DNA of 64,000 nt from Nocardia sp. XZ_19_385 (GTDB lineage: Bacteria; Actinomycetota; Actinomycetes; Mycobacteriales; Mycobacteriaceae), in NCBI RefSeq assembly GCF_015355755.1, contig NZ_JACVEE010000004.1, positions 558,001-622,000 of the forward strand. The letters run 5' to 3'. Every line of letters begins with the position of its first letter. Position 1 is the first letter of the stretch. A program made the position numbers and the translations under genes. The notes under the pieces were generated by a model. It was given only the letters and a program-made list of their open reading frames with translations, searched no databases and was not told the origin of the DNA. This document shows positions 35,483 through 44,765 of this stretch, one piece after another.

Positions 35483-36600
35483 GCGCCATTTCGGTGATCG
35501 TGGCCGGCGGTGGCACCGCGGGACATATCGAACCGGCGCTCGCCGTCGCCGACGCGCTGCGGCGACTCGACGAGTCGATCCGCGTGACCGCCCTCGGTAC
35601 CGAGCGCGGCCTGGAGAAGGACCTGGTGCCCGCCCGCGGGTATCCGCTCGAACTAATCCCGCCGGTGCCGTTGCCGCGCAAGCTCTCCGCCGACCTGCTG
35701 CGTCTGCCCGGACGGGTACGCGCGTCCGTCAACGCGACCCGTGCCGTGATCGACAAGGTCGACGCCGACGTCATCGTCGGTTTCGGCGGTTACGTCGCAC
35801 TGCCCGCGTATCTGGCCGCTCGCGGCGGCCTGCTCGGGCGCAGGCGCGCAGTGCCGGTCGTGGTGCACGAGGCCAACGCCAAGGCGGGTATCGCGAACAA
35901 GGTCGGCGCCCGGTTCGCGACCAGAGTGCTTGCCGCCGTCCCGGATTCGGGACTGGCCGGTGCCGAGGTCGTCGGAATCCCCGTGCGCGCCGCCATAACC
36001 ACCCTCGACCGGACCGCGTTGCGTGCCGAGGCACGCGCGCATTTCGGCCTGCCCACAGAGGGACCGGTGCTGCTCGTGTTCGGCGGTTCGCAGGGCGCGC
36101 GCACATTGAACGAGGGCGTGTCCGGGGCGGCGCGGGAATTGACCGCCGCCGGAATCTCGGTCCTGCACGCGCACGGCCCGAAGAACACCCTGACCCTCGC
36201 GGACAGCAACGGTTCGGCCGCGCGCTATGTCGCGGTGCCGTATCTGTCCCGGATGGATCTGGCCTACGCCGCCGCCGACGCGGTGGTATGCCGCTCCGGC
36301 GCGATGACCGTCGCCGAGGTGTCCGCGGTCGGACTGCCCGCCGTCTACGTGCCGCTGCCGCACGGCAACGGTGAACAGGAACTCAACGCACGACCGGTGG
36401 TGGCGCAGGGTGGTGGCAGAATTGTCGCCGACCAGGACTTGACCCCGGGCTATGTGATCAACGAGGTGATACCGCTGCTGCGCGATCCCGCGCGGCTGAC
36501 CGAGATGGGCCGCGCCGCGGCGGGCGCGGGACACCGCGACGCCGCCGACGAGGTGGCGCGCATCGTAGCGGCGATCGGACGAGAGAGGCGCGCACAGTGA
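35479..36600 (+). CDS. murG: UDP-GlcNAc:lipid I GlcNAc transferase MurG
   Basis: A 373-residue GT28 glycosyltransferase that converts lipid I to lipid II on the inner membrane face. The N-terminal glycine loop is [20 protein letters not shown]; further motifs are [51 protein letters not shown] and the UDP-GlcNAc site [19 protein letters not shown] with [13 protein letters not shown]. It starts with GTG overlapping ftsW and its stop overlaps murC. Confidence 0.95.
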   Translation: MSAISVIVAGGGTAGHIEPALAVADALRRLDESIRVTALGTERGLEKDLVPARGYPLELIPPVPLPRKLSADLLRLPGRVRASVNATRAVIDKVDADVIVGFGGYVALPAYLAARGGLLGRRRAVPVVVHEANAKAGIANKVGARFATRVLAAVPDSGLAGAEVVGIPVRAAITTLDRTALRAEARAHFGLPTEGPVLLVFGGSQGARTLNEGVSGAARELTAAGISVLHAHGPKNTLTLADSNGSAARYVAVPYLSRMDLAYAAADAVVCRSGAMTVAEVSAVGLPAVYVPLPHGNGEQELNARPVVAQGGGRIVADQDLTPGYVINEVIPLLRDPARLTEMGRAAAGAGHRDAADEVARIVAAIGRERRAQ

Positions 36601-38084
36601 GTAACGAGCGATCGGCTCTCCCACCCGCGCTGCAGCGGGTGCATATGGTCGGCATCGGTGGTGCCGGCATGTCCGGCATCGCCCGGATCCTGCTGTCCCG
36701 GGGCGGTGAGGTGTCGGGTTCGGACGCCAAGGAGAGCCGCGGGGTGCTCGCGCTGCGGGCCCGCGGCGCGCAGGTGCGCATCGGCCACGACGCCAGCGCC
36801 CTGGATCTGCTGCCCGGCGGCCCCACCGTGGTGGTCACCACCTACGCGGCCATCCCCAAGACCAATCCCGAACTGATGGAAGCCAACCGGCGCGACATCC
36901 CGGTGCTGCTGCGCCCGGCCGTGCTGGCCTCGCTCATGCAGGGGCACCGCACGCTGCTGGTCTCGGGCACGCACGGCAAGACCTCGACCACCTCGATGCT
37001 CATCGTCGCGCTGCAGCACTGCGGGTTCGACCCGTCCTTCGCGGTCGGCGGCGAACTCAACGAGGCCGGCACCAACGCCCACCACGGCACCGGCGACAGC
37101 TTCGTCGCCGAGGCCGACGAGAGCGACGGCTCGCTGCTGCAGTACTCCCCGGATGTCGCGGTGGTCACCAATATCGAGGCCGACCACCTGGATTTCTTCG
37201 GCACGCCCGAGGCCTACGCCCAGGTGTTCGACGACTTCAGCGACCGGATCGCCGACGGCGGCCTGCTGGTGGTGTGCCTGGACGATCCCGGTTCGCGGGA
37301 GCTGGCCGCCCGGGTCAGCGACAAGCTCGCCGCCAAAGGCGTGCGGGTACTGGGTTACGGCTCCGGCGAACTGGAGGACGCGCCCGTCCCCGTCGGCGTG
37401 CGCCTGCACCACTGGGAGCCGCGCGATGTCGGCGGCGTCGCCCAGTTCCAGCTGTCCGACGAGGCCGCGCCGCGCACCCTGCGCCTGTCGGTGCCCGGTC
37501 GCCACATGGCCCTCAACGCGCTGGCCGCACTGCTGGCCGCCAAGGCCACCGGCGCGGATATCGACGAGATCATCCAGGGGCTGGAGGGTTTCGGGGGTGT
37601 GCACCGCCGGTTCCAGTTCGTGGGCCGGGAGAACGGTGTCCGCGTCTTCGACGACTACGCCCATCACCCCACCGAGGTGCGTGCGGTGCTCGGCGCCGCC
37701 GCCGAACTGGTGCAGCAGGAGGCCCGTGATGGCGCCCGCTCGCGGCAGGGCCGGGTCATCGTGGTCTTCCAGCCGCATCTCTACAGCCGGACCGCGACCT
37801 TCGCGACCGAGTTCGGCGCCGCGCTGAGCCTGGCCGACGAGGTGGTCGTGCTCGATGTCTTCGGTGCGCGTGAGGAGCCGCTCCCCGGAGTGAACGGCGC
37901 GCTGGTCGCCCAGGCCGTGACCAAACCGGTGCACTACCAGCCGGATATCTCCCGGGTGGGCCGGCAGGCCGCCGGGCTGGCACTTCCCGGCGACGTGGTG
38001 ATCACCATGGGCGCGGGCGATGTGACGATGCTCGGCAGCCAGATCCTCGACGGCTTGCGTGCGCGTCCGCCGTACGGGCGGTGA
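36597..38084 (+). CDS. murC: UDP-MurNAc-L-alanine ligase MurC
   Basis: A 495-residue Mur ligase adding the first L-Ala. Motifs: [35 protein letters not shown] (ATP loop), [27 protein letters not shown] and [15 protein letters not shown]. Its place after murG rather than with the other ligases is the mycobacterial order. The GTG start overlaps the murG stop; ftsQ starts at or just past its end. Confidence 0.95.
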   Translation: MSNERSALPPALQRVHMVGIGGAGMSGIARILLSRGGEVSGSDAKESRGVLALRARGAQVRIGHDASALDLLPGGPTVVVTTYAAIPKTNPELMEANRRDIPVLLRPAVLASLMQGHRTLLVSGTHGKTSTTSMLIVALQHCGFDPSFAVGGELNEAGTNAHHGTGDSFVAEADESDGSLLQYSPDVAVVTNIEADHLDFFGTPEAYAQVFDDFSDRIADGGLLVVCLDDPGSRELAARVSDKLAAKGVRVLGYGSGELEDAPVPVGVRLHHWEPRDVGGVAQFQLSDEAAPRTLRLSVPGRHMALNALAALLAAKATGADIDEIIQGLEGFGGVHRRFQFVGRENGVRVFDDYAHHPTEVRAVLGAAAELVQQEARDGARSRQGRVIVVFQPHLYSRTATFATEFGAALSLADEVVVLDVFGAREEPLPGVNGALVAQAVTKPVHYQPDISRVGRQAAGLALPGDVVITMGAGDVTMLGSQILDGLRARPPYGR

Positions 38085-38775
38085 GCCGGTGCGACCCGGT
38101 CTTGCGCGGTGGCGGCTGGATCGCCGGCTCTGGTTGTTCAGTTTGCTGGGCGTGTGCGTTCTCGCCGCTGTGATGGTGCTGGCCTGGTTCACGCCCACGT
38201 TATCGGTGCGGACCGTGCGGATCGAGGGGCTCACCGCGGTGTCCGAGCAGGCGGTGCGCGAGCAGCTGCAGATCCCGGAGGGACGCTCCATGCTGCGCAT
38301 GGACACCACCGCCATGGCGCGGCGCGTCGCGGGGATTCCGAAGGTGCACACCGCCCGGGTGCAGCGCATGTTTCCGTCCACGATCAAAGTCACGGTGTCC
38401 GAACGCGTCCCGGTGCTGTACTTCGACGGCCCTGACGGCGCGCACCTGGTGGACGGCGAGGGCATCGAATTCGCCGTCGAACCCACACCGATCGGTGTGC
38501 CCAAACTGCTCACCGAGCGTCCCGGCGGCAGCGACCCGGTGACCGTCGCCGCGGTCGGTGTCCTGCGGGTTCTGCCTCCGGCGCTGGTCGTTCAGGTGGG
38601 TGAGGTTGTCGCACGGTCGATTTCGGATATCTCCCTGAACCTGACCGATGGACGCACGGTAGTGTGGGGCGGAGCGAACGACGCCGAACGTAAGGCGCAG
38701 GTCGTGTTGCCACTGCTGACCCGCGAGGGCACGGTGTTCGACGTTTCGAGTCCTAATCTGGTCACGGTAAAGTGA
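38059..38775 (+). CDS. ftsQ: Division protein FtsQ/DivIB
   Basis: A bitopic protein of up to 238 residues. A short basic cytoplasmic tail, one membrane helix ([21 protein letters not shown]) and the POTRA domain ([31 protein letters not shown], with [19 protein letters not shown]) are visible, followed by the beta domain. It links early and late divisome parts through FtsL. Two starts are possible: GTG at 38059, overlapping murC by 26 bp, or GTG at 38089, five bases past the murC stop; the longer form is given. It is the last gene before the ftsZ promoter region. Confidence 0.9.
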   Translation: MRVRRTGGEPVRPGLARWRLDRRLWLFSLLGVCVLAAVMVLAWFTPTLSVRTVRIEGLTAVSEQAVREQLQIPEGRSMLRMDTTAMARRVAGIPKVHTARVQRMFPSTIKVTVSERVPVLYFDGPDGAHLVDGEGIEFAVEPTPIGVPKLLTERPGGSDPVTVAAVGVLRVLPPALVVQVGEVVARSISDISLNLTDGRTVVWGGANDAERKAQVVLPLLTREGTVFDVSSPNLVTVK

Positions 38776-39037
38776 GCGACACCTATTGCGCCCAGCGATC
38801 TTTCAGAAAGGTCGGGTTCAGGGGGCAATCGTCCACGATATGACGTGTGGCGCGGCAAGGCGAGCGGGATCAACCAAGATTCTGGTACTCACCTCGGCGC
38901 GCCTGCGAGCGTATCGCGGCGGCTGCGAATAGCGTTCCGCAGCAGTCGGATACTTGACATAACGCCAACCCTATGGTTGAGGTTCAGGGTTTGCCCGTCC
39001 GCAACGACGGCTTTAGATCGAAGGAAGGCGAGAGCCC
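38776..39037 (+). promoter_or_regulatory. ftsZ upstream regulatory region
   Basis: A 262-bp gap, long for this cluster. It contains a consensus -35 hexamer TTGACA (38954-38959), but the matching -10 is unclear (TATGGT at 38972 is too close). An inverted repeat CAACC-CTAT-GGTTG (38966-38979) overlaps this zone and could be an operator. AAGGAAGG (39021-39028) is the ftsZ ribosome site. This suggests ftsZ has its own promoter besides read-through from ftsQ. Confidence 0.5.
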
Positions 39038-40276
39038 ATGACGCCCCCGCACAACTACCTTGCTGTGATCAAGGTCGTCGGAATCGGCGGCGGCGGCGTG
39101 AATGCCGTCAACCGGATGATCGAACAGGGACTCAAGGGAGTCGAGTTCATCGCGGTCAACACCGACGCGCAGGCGCTGCTGATGAGTGACGCCGACGTCA
39201 AGCTCGACGTCGGCCGTGAGCTCACCCGCGGCCTCGGCGCCGGTGCCGACCCCGAGGTCGGCCGCAAGGCCGCCGAAGACCACAAAGACGAGATCGAAGA
39301 GGTGCTCAAGGGCGCCGACATGGTCTTCGTCACCGCCGGTGAGGGCGGTGGCACCGGTACCGGTGGCGCGCCCGTGGTGGCCAGCATCGCCCGCAAGCTG
39401 GGCGCGCTCACCATCGGCGTTGTCACCCGGCCGTTCTCGTTCGAGGGCAAGCGCCGCGGCAACCAGGCCGAGGTCGGCATCAACCTGCTGCGCGAGTCCT
39501 GCGACACGCTCATCGTCATCCCGAACGACCGGCTGCTCCAGCTGGGCGACGCGGCGGTGAGCCTGATGGACGCGTTCCGCTCCGCGGACGAGGTGCTGCT
39601 CAACGGTGTTCAGGGCATTACCGACCTGATCACCACCCCGGGCCTGATCAACGTCGACTTCGCGGACGTGAAGTCCGTGATGTCCGGCGCCGGCAGCGCT
39701 CTGATGGGCATCGGCTCCGCCCGTGGCGAGGGCCGTTCGGTGAAGGCCGCCGAGTCGGCGATAAATTCGCCACTGCTCGAGGCCTCCATGGACGGCGCGC
39801 ACGGCGTGCTGCTCTCGATCGCGGGCGGCTCCGATCTAGGCCTGTTCGAGATCAACGAGGCCGCCTCGCTGGTGCAGGAAGCCGCGCACATCGAGGCCAA
39901 CATTATCTTCGGCACGGTGATCGACGATTCCCTCGGCGACGAGGTCCGTGTCACGGTCATCGCCGCCGGTTTCGACGGCGGCGGCCCGGCCCGGCGCAGC
40001 TTCGAGAACACCCGCAGCACCGCCATCGGCGCCGCGCGCGCCGGAGAGATCGGCTCGTCGCGGACCAGCAGCGAGCCCGCGGTGACTGCACGGACCGAAT
40101 CCCCTGCGGCTACGCCGAGTACGCCGACGCGAGGCCCGGTCCCGAGCTATGCGGAGAGTGAGCGGGCGCGCCTCGCCGAACCCACGGTGACGCACAACCC
40201 GCGCGCACACATCCAGCCCCCCGACGCCGACGACGATGACGACGACGTCGATGTGCCTTCCTTCATGAGGCGATAA
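39038..40276 (+). CDS. ftsZ: Cell division GTPase FtsZ
   Basis: A 412-residue tubulin homologue. The N-terminal GTPase part has [16 protein letters not shown], the G-box GGGTGTG at about 103-109 and [11 protein letters not shown]. The T7 loop [12 protein letters not shown] supplies the catalytic residues to the next subunit. After the core comes a variable Ser/Thr/Pro-rich linker, then an acidic run ([13 protein letters not shown]) and the conserved C-terminal peptide DVPSFMRR, which binds SepF and FtsW. ATG at 39038 with AAGGAAGG upstream. A strong terminator follows. Confidence 0.97.
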   Translation: MTPPHNYLAVIKVVGIGGGGVNAVNRMIEQGLKGVEFIAVNTDAQALLMSDADVKLDVGRELTRGLGAGADPEVGRKAAEDHKDEIEEVLKGADMVFVTAGEGGGTGTGGAPVVASIARKLGALTIGVVTRPFSFEGKRRGNQAEVGINLLRESCDTLIVIPNDRLLQLGDAAVSLMDAFRSADEVLLNGVQGITDLITTPGLINVDFADVKSVMSGAGSALMGIGSARGEGRSVKAAESAINSPLLEASMDGAHGVLLSIAGGSDLGLFEINEAASLVQEAAHIEANIIFGTVIDDSLGDEVRVTVIAAGFDGGGPARRSFENTRSTAIGAARAGEIGSSRTSSEPAVTARTESPAATPSTPTRGPVPSYAESERARLAEPTVTHNPRAHIQPPDADDDDDDVDVPSFMRR

Positions 40277-40291
40277 CTCGATCTCAGTCAC

Positions 40292-40331
40292 ACAGCGGAC
40301 CATCCAAAGCTCTTGGATGGTCCGCTGTTTT
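40292..40331 (+). terminator. Strong intrinsic terminator after ftsZ
   Basis: A perfect 16-bp inverted repeat ACAGCGGACCATCCAA (40292-40307) / TTGGATGGTCCGCTGT (40313-40328) with a 5-nt loop and a TTTT tail. It ends the long mraZ-ftsZ transcription unit and separates it from pgeF. Confidence 0.92.
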
Positions 40332-40406
40332 GTGTCTGGGTGATGGTGGTCTCGGGCGGTGCGCGGCATTCGTCGGGGCCTGTGCTGGGCTACTACGCTC
40401 GGCGGT

Positions 40407-41135
40407 ATGACTGTTGCGCCGACTATGACTGTCCGACGGGTGACTACGACGAGGACAGGTGGGTTTTCGGCGCCGCCGTACGACACGTTCAATCTCGGGG
40501 ATCATGTCGGTGATGAACCTAGTGCGGTGCGGCGTAATCGGGAGCGGCTGGCCGAAGGTATTGGGCTGACGCCGGATCGGATGGTGTGGATGGAGCAGAT
40601 CCACGGACGCAATGTCGAGATCGTCGACGGGCCGCGGGCCGAAGCGGTGCCCGCCACCGACGCGATTGTCACTACCGTGCCGAATCTCGCGCTGGTTACC
40701 CTCAGCGCCGACTGTGTGCCGATCCTGCTGTCCGATGACGAAGCCGGCGTGATCGCGGCGGTGCATGCCGGGCGGATCGGTGCCCGGATCGGCATTGTGC
40801 CGAAGGTGCTCGAGGCGATGGTGTCCGTGGGTGCACGGGTGGACCGGATCGGTGCGTTTCTCGGGCCGGCCGCTTCCGGCCGCCAGTATGAGGTTCCGGC
40901 CGCGATGCGCGCCGATGTGGAGAAGCATCTGCCCGGCAGTGCCGCGACGACCGTGCGCGGTACGCCGTCGCTGGATCTGCGCGCCGGTATTCGCAGGCAG
41001 CTCACCGAGGCCGGAATCGGTGCGGTTGCGATGGATCCGCGCTGCACCATCGAGGACAAGACCTTGTTCAGCCATCGGCGGGGGGCTCCGACCGGACGGA
41101 TCGCCGGGGTGATCTGGATGGAGACTCCTGCGTGA
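40407..41135 (+). CDS. pgeF: Purine nucleoside phosphorylase / multicopper oxidoreductase-fold protein PgeF (YfiH)
   Basis: A 242-residue protein of the YfiH/DUF152 family. Motifs: VRRVTTTRTGGFSAPPYDTFNLGDHVGD, WMEQIHGRNV, LVTLSADCVPILL and AAVHAGRIGARIGI; the His, Cys and His in these bind zinc or copper. Members act as purine nucleoside phosphorylases or peptidoglycan-precursor editing factors (release of L-Ser-containing intermediates in E. coli). The usual HAGWRG is HAGRIG here. The ATG at 40407 is preferred over a longer frame. It sits between ftsZ and yggS, the common actinobacterial arrangement, and its stop overlaps yggS. Confidence 0.9.
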   Translation: MTVAPTMTVRRVTTTRTGGFSAPPYDTFNLGDHVGDEPSAVRRNRERLAEGIGLTPDRMVWMEQIHGRNVEIVDGPRAEAVPATDAIVTTVPNLALVTLSADCVPILLSDDEAGVIAAVHAGRIGARIGIVPKVLEAMVSVGARVDRIGAFLGPAASGRQYEVPAAMRADVEKHLPGSAATTVRGTPSLDLRAGIRRQLTEAGIGAVAMDPRCTIEDKTLFSHRRGAPTGRIAGVIWMETPA

Positions 41136-41887
41136 ACACCGAAACGCGGCTCGACGCTCGTAGTGCGGAGCTGTCGGCGAACCTGTCCACCTTGACGGCG
41201 CGCATCGATGCGGCCTGCCAGGCCGCCGGGCGGGCGGCCGGGTCGGTGCGTCTGCTGCCCGTGACGAAATTCTTCCCGGCCTCGGATGTGGAAATCCTCT
41301 ACCGGCTGGGCCGTCGCGAGTTCGGTGAATCCCGGGAGCAGGAGGCAACCGCAAAAGTTGCGGCGCTGCCGGAGCTCTTGGGTGAGCGAGACCTCAGCGA
41401 CGTGCAGTGGCACATGATCGGGCGGCTGCAGCGCAACAAAACGCGGGTTGTCGCGCGCTGGGCACACACCGTGCACTCGGTGGACAGCGAACGGCTGGCA
41501 ATGGCTCTTGACAAAGCGGCACGCGACGCGCTGGAGGCGGGGGAGCGAGACACGCCGGTGCGGGTACTTCTGCAGGTCAGCCTGGATGAAGACCCGTCCC
41601 GCGGCGGCCTCCCGCCGGCCGAACTCGAGACCCTCGCCGACCTGATCGCGGAATCGGAAGGACTGCAGCTAGGGGGCCTGATGGCGATTCCACCACTGCA
41701 AGCCGACACCGATAGCGCGTTTGCACGACTTGCGACCTTGCACACCCTGCTGCTGACCCGACACCCCGGTGCGACCGAACTTTCTGCCGGAATGTCCTCG
41801 GATTTGGAAGTCGCAGTCGAACACGGTTCGACTTGCGTGCGTGTCGGTACCGCCTTGATGGGCGCTCGACCGATAACCTCGGCGTAG
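41132..41887 (+). CDS. PLP-homeostasis protein YggS family
   Basis: A 251-residue alanine-racemase-fold protein binding pyridoxal phosphate. The Schiff-base Lys is in VRLLPVTKFFPASDVEIL; other family motifs are FGESREQEATAKV, WHMIGRLQRNKTR and LSAGMSSDLEVAVEHGSTCVRVGTALMG at the C-terminus. It has no known catalytic activity and buffers PLP. The GTG start overlaps pgeF (GTGA). Confidence 0.92.
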   Translation: MNTETRLDARSAELSANLSTLTARIDAACQAAGRAAGSVRLLPVTKFFPASDVEILYRLGRREFGESREQEATAKVAALPELLGERDLSDVQWHMIGRLQRNKTRVVARWAHTVHSVDSERLAMALDKAARDALEAGERDTPVRVLLQVSLDEDPSRGGLPPAELETLADLIAESEGLQLGGLMAIPPLQADTDSAFARLATLHTLLLTRHPGATELSAGMSSDLEVAVEHGSTCVRVGTALMGARPITSA

Positions 41888-41993
41888 CAAAGAAACCTCA
41901 TCAGTCACATTCGACACATATGCTTGGGACGGAAGAGGGCTGAGCAAAACTTCAATACCCGGCCGCCACCGGGGCCGAAGGAAGGTCGACCAC

Positions 41994-42017
41994 ATGAGCG
42001 AACACGAGGTGCGGTAA
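41994..42017 (+). CDS. Seven-codon mini-ORF coupled to sepF
   Basis: An ATG with a strong ribosome site (GAAGGAAGG, about 9 nt upstream) opens a frame coding MSEHEVR and a TAA whose last base is the first base of the sepF ATG (TAATG). The good ribosome site in front of the mini-ORF, compared with the weaker GAGG in front of sepF itself, suggests sepF is translated by re-initiation. Whether the heptapeptide has a function is unknown. Confidence 0.45.
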   Translation: MSEHEVR

Positions 42018-42844
42018 TGAGTACGCTGCACAAGTTCAAGGCTTACTTCGGCATGGTTCCGCTCGAGGATTACGAAGACGACTACGTCGCCGACGATCTG
42101 CGCGGAACCGCCGCACCCGCCCCGCGCGGTGGGAGCGAGCCGCGGGGTGCGCGTGGTCGGAGCCCCTACGCGGGCGGCTACCCCGCCGACCGCTACGCCG
42201 AAGACCCTTACGGCGCCGAGCGTTACGCTCCGGCCGACCGGTTCGACGACGAGCCGGACTACGCCGAACCCGCGCCGGTCTACAAGCCGTACAAGGCCGG
42301 ATACCCGGTAGCGCGCCGCGACGACTATGCCGAGGAGTCCTACGGCGACGATCGCTACGAGGCGCCCCGGCGCCCCACCCGGATCGAGTCGGCTCCGTCG
42401 TCGGGCCGTCGCTTCACCGCTGGTGGCGGCGCGCCGATGATGCGCGGAGCGACCCGCGGTGCGCTCGCTGTCGATCCCGACGCCGAGGAGCGCCGGCTGG
42501 AGGAGCGCGTGCGCCCCGAACCGGCCCCCGCGCGCCGGCCCGGGATCTTCGAGGACGGAGGTCCCTTGTCCAAGATCACGACACTGCGCCCGCGCGATTA
42601 CAGCGAGGCCCGGATCATCGGCGAGCGGTTCCGCGAAGGTAACCCGGTGATCATGGACCTGGTCGACCTGAGCAACGCCGACGCCAAGCGGCTCGTGGAT
42701 TTCGCGGCCGGACTCGCGTTCGCGCTGCGGGGTTCGTTCGACAAGGTGGCCACGAAGGTGTTCCTGCTCTCGCCGGCCGATGTCGACGTCTCCGCCGAGG
42801 AGCGGCGCCGGATCGCCGAAACCGGCTTCTACAACCAGAAATAG
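42017..42844 (+). CDS. sepF: Z-ring anchoring protein SepF
   Basis: A 275-residue SepF. The N-terminal [22 protein letters not shown] is the membrane-binding helix plus acidic start. A long Arg/Tyr/Asp-rich linker (about 50-165) contains repeated [15 protein letters not shown] and [15 protein letters not shown] patterns. The C-terminal SepF domain (about 185-270) includes [39 protein letters not shown] and [20 protein letters not shown]. It tethers FtsZ to the membrane in bacteria lacking FtsA. The ATG at 42017 is shared with the stop of the mini-ORF. Confidence 0.94.
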   Translation: MSTLHKFKAYFGMVPLEDYEDDYVADDLRGTAAPAPRGGSEPRGARGRSPYAGGYPADRYAEDPYGAERYAPADRFDDEPDYAEPAPVYKPYKAGYPVARRDDYAEESYGDDRYEAPRRPTRIESAPSSGRRFTAGGGAPMMRGATRGALAVDPDAEERRLEERVRPEPAPARRPGIFEDGGPLSKITTLRPRDYSEARIIGERFREGNPVIMDLVDLSNADAKRLVDFAAGLAFALRGSFDKVATKVFLLSPADVDVSAEERRRIAETGFYNQK

Positions 42845-42933
42845 GGTTGTGATCAGGGGGTTTCAGCAGATCCGTTGCGCCGGGGGCGGTGTGGTCATTT
42901 TGCGCGGCGCGGATTTTGCGGCAGAGTGAGGTC

Positions 42934-43221
42934 GTGGCCTTGTTCGCGGTGCTCTACCTCGTGCTGTTCATCTTCTGGCTGTTGTTGATCAGCCGGGTGA
43001 TTGTCGAGTTCATCCGTAGCTTCGCCCGTGACTGGCGACCGACCGGGTTCGTTGTTGTCCTCCTGGAGGTGATCTTCACGATCACCGACCCGCCGGTGAA
43101 ACTGCTGAGGCGTTTGATACCCACGGTGTCATTGGGAGGAATTCGACTCGATCTGTCGATCATGGTCCTGCTGTTCGCGGTGTTTATCGCGATGTCGTTT
43201 GCCGAAGCGCGCGTGTCGTGA
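42934..43221 (+). CDS. YggT-family membrane protein
   Basis: A 95-residue protein with two membrane segments (FAVLYLVLFIFWLLLISRVIVEF and IMVLLFAVFIAMSF) flanking FTITDPPVKLLRRLIPTVSLG, the YggT signature. It lies between sepF and wag31 as in mycobacteria and is thought to support division or osmotic balance. The start is the GTG at 42934 with GTGAGG close upstream. Confidence 0.9.
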   Translation: MALFAVLYLVLFIFWLLLISRVIVEFIRSFARDWRPTGFVVVLLEVIFTITDPPVKLLRRLIPTVSLGGIRLDLSIMVLLFAVFIAMSFAEARVS

Positions 43222-43332
43222 CGACCAATCGTTCGCAGGCACAGCCAACCGGTAGCTCCGGTGTGACAGAATGGTCCGAGATACCTTGCTAGATCTGCTA
43301 CATCTCCAAAAGACGCGTGAAGGGATCCTTCC

Positions 43333-44181
43333 ATGCCGCTGACTCCAGCCGATGTGCACAACGTCGCGTTCAGCAAACCGCCGATCGGGAAGCGCGGCTA
43401 CAACGAGGATGAAGTCGATGCCTTCCTTGACCTTGTGGAGCAGGAACTTTCACGGCTGATCGAGGAGAACGCCGACCTGCGCCAGCGGGTTGCCGAGCTC
43501 GATGCCGAACTGGCCGATGCCAAGAAGAACCGCCCGGCCGCGCCCGCACCGGTGAAAGCCCCTGTGCAGCAGGCGCCCCCGCCGCCGGAGCCGATCAAGC
43601 CGCCGGTGCAGGCTCCGCCGCCGCCGATGCCCGTCGCGGCCGCGCCGAAGGAAGCCCCCGGCGCCGATGCCAATCTGCAGGCCGCCAAGGTCCTCAGCCT
43701 CGCCCAGGAGATGGCGGACCGGCTGACGAGCGACGCGAAGGTCGAAGCTGAGAATTTGCTCTCGAACGCGCGCGCCAACTCCGAGCGCCTAGTGGGCGAC
43801 GCCAGAACACGCTCCGAGGCGATGATCGGCGACGCCCGGCAGAAGTCCGAGGCCATGCTGACCGACGCGCAGAACCGCTCGGACAACCAGTTGCGCCAGG
43901 CCAAGGAAAAGGCCGACGCCCTGCAGGCCGACGCCGAGCGCAAGCACACCGAGATCATGGCGACCATCACCCAGCAGCGCAGCGTGCTGGAGAGCCGGAT
44001 CGAGCAGCTGAAGACCTTCGAGCGCGAATACCGCGTGCGGCTCAAGTCGTACCTGGAATCGCAGCTGGAGGAGTTGGAGAACCGTGGGTCGGCGGTTCCG
44101 GTGGACGGCGGCGAAGCCTTCGCCGATGCCGGCGCCGGGAACAACCTCGCGCCCGCACAGTTCGCCAAGGGCTCTAAGTAA
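43333..44181 (+). CDS. wag31: Polar growth scaffold Wag31/DivIVA
   Basis: A 282-residue DivIVA protein. The lipid-binding N-terminus reads [40 protein letters not shown] Pro-rich linker (about 65-110, with [15 protein letters not shown]) separates it from a long C-terminal coiled coil (about 115-265), made of repeats such as [20 protein letters not shown]. It marks the growing poles and recruits wall synthesis in mycolata. ATG at 43333, with GAAGGG upstream. The 111 bp before it probably hold its promoter. Confidence 0.95.
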   Translation: MPLTPADVHNVAFSKPPIGKRGYNEDEVDAFLDLVEQELSRLIEENADLRQRVAELDAELADAKKNRPAAPAPVKAPVQQAPPPPEPIKPPVQAPPPPMPVAAAPKEAPGADANLQAAKVLSLAQEMADRLTSDAKVEAENLLSNARANSERLVGDARTRSEAMIGDARQKSEAMLTDAQNRSDNQLRQAKEKADALQADAERKHTEIMATITQQRSVLESRIEQLKTFEREYRVRLKSYLESQLEELENRGSAVPVDGGEAFADAGAGNNLAPAQFAKGSK

Positions 44182-44231
44182 ACCCTGCCCCCCGTCGGCT
44201 GCGCGTCCTGCCATCCCCCCAGGGGGTCACC

Positions 44232-44432
44232 ATGCTCGTCTTGACGCTCGTTCTCGCTGCGATCGGGTTCGCCCTGCTCGTGACAGCACTGACCACCGGG
44301 TCGGTGCTGTGGGCCTGGGGTTGCATCCTGGTGTGCGTGCTCGGTGCGGTGCTGCTGCTGGTCAGCGCGCTGTCCATGCGCAAGCCGGACGGCGAGGCAG
44401 TGCCGCCGCCGGGGCGGCACGCGAAACGATGA
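44232..44432 (+). CDS. Small two-helix membrane protein (Rv2144c-like position)
   Basis: A 66-residue protein with two hydrophobic helices (LVLTLVLAAIGFALLVTAL and GCILVCVLGAVLLLVSAL) and a short basic C-terminal tail ending GRHAKR. GGGGGT lies just before the ATG. It follows wag31 by 50 bp. A small membrane protein occupies this place in mycobacteria (Rv2144c, from memory). The function is unknown. Confidence 0.75.
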   Translation: MLVLTLVLAAIGFALLVTALTTGSVLWAWGCILVCVLGAVLLLVSALSMRKPDGEAVPPPGRHAKR

Positions 44433-44539
44433 GAACCTGTCAGCACCTTGCACCTTCGTGATCATGAGCTACTTGCTTGTACCCGAGCTCAGGGCTACGG
44501 AAACCTGCTGGACAGTACTGGTTAGAATCGAGAGAAACA

Positions 44540-44715
44540 CGGCGTCGATCCGGCCATCACCGGGGAGCCTTCGGAAGAACGGCGCGACCAGCGCTTACTA
44601 GAACCGAGCGGGTTGAGCCCGTCACAGCTCACAACGAGAGGTCCGTGCGGTTCGGCACGGACAAACGGGGTGGTACCGCGGTTACGGCGCACCGGCGCCG
44701 GCATCGTCCCCGTGC
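44540..44715 (+). ncRNA. ileS T-box leader (tRNA-Ile-sensing riboswitch)
   Basis: The T-box sequence GGGGTGGTACCGCGG lies at 44667-44681; its TGGT pairs with the free NCCA end of tRNA. Upstream is a hairpin GTCCGTGC / GCACGGAC (44641-44662), and further upstream a short stem I region, GGCCATCACCGGGGAGCC, whose ATC at 44556-44558 is the likely Ile specifier codon. After the T-box, GC-rich complementary stretches (GGCGCACCGGCGCC) lead to the ileS ribosome site. This is the actinobacterial ileS class with reduced stem I that controls translation: uncharged tRNA-Ile exposes the ribosome site. The bounds are approximate. Confidence 0.9.
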
Positions 44716-44765
44716 CTAACAGATACGCGCTCTCGGGCGCGGTGGCACGAGGAGACGTACCCGCG

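Noticed and set aside
44613..44765. Upstream start for ileS
   Set aside because: The region is the T-box leader RNA; the ATG at 44766 matches the IleRS N-terminus and follows a ribosome site.
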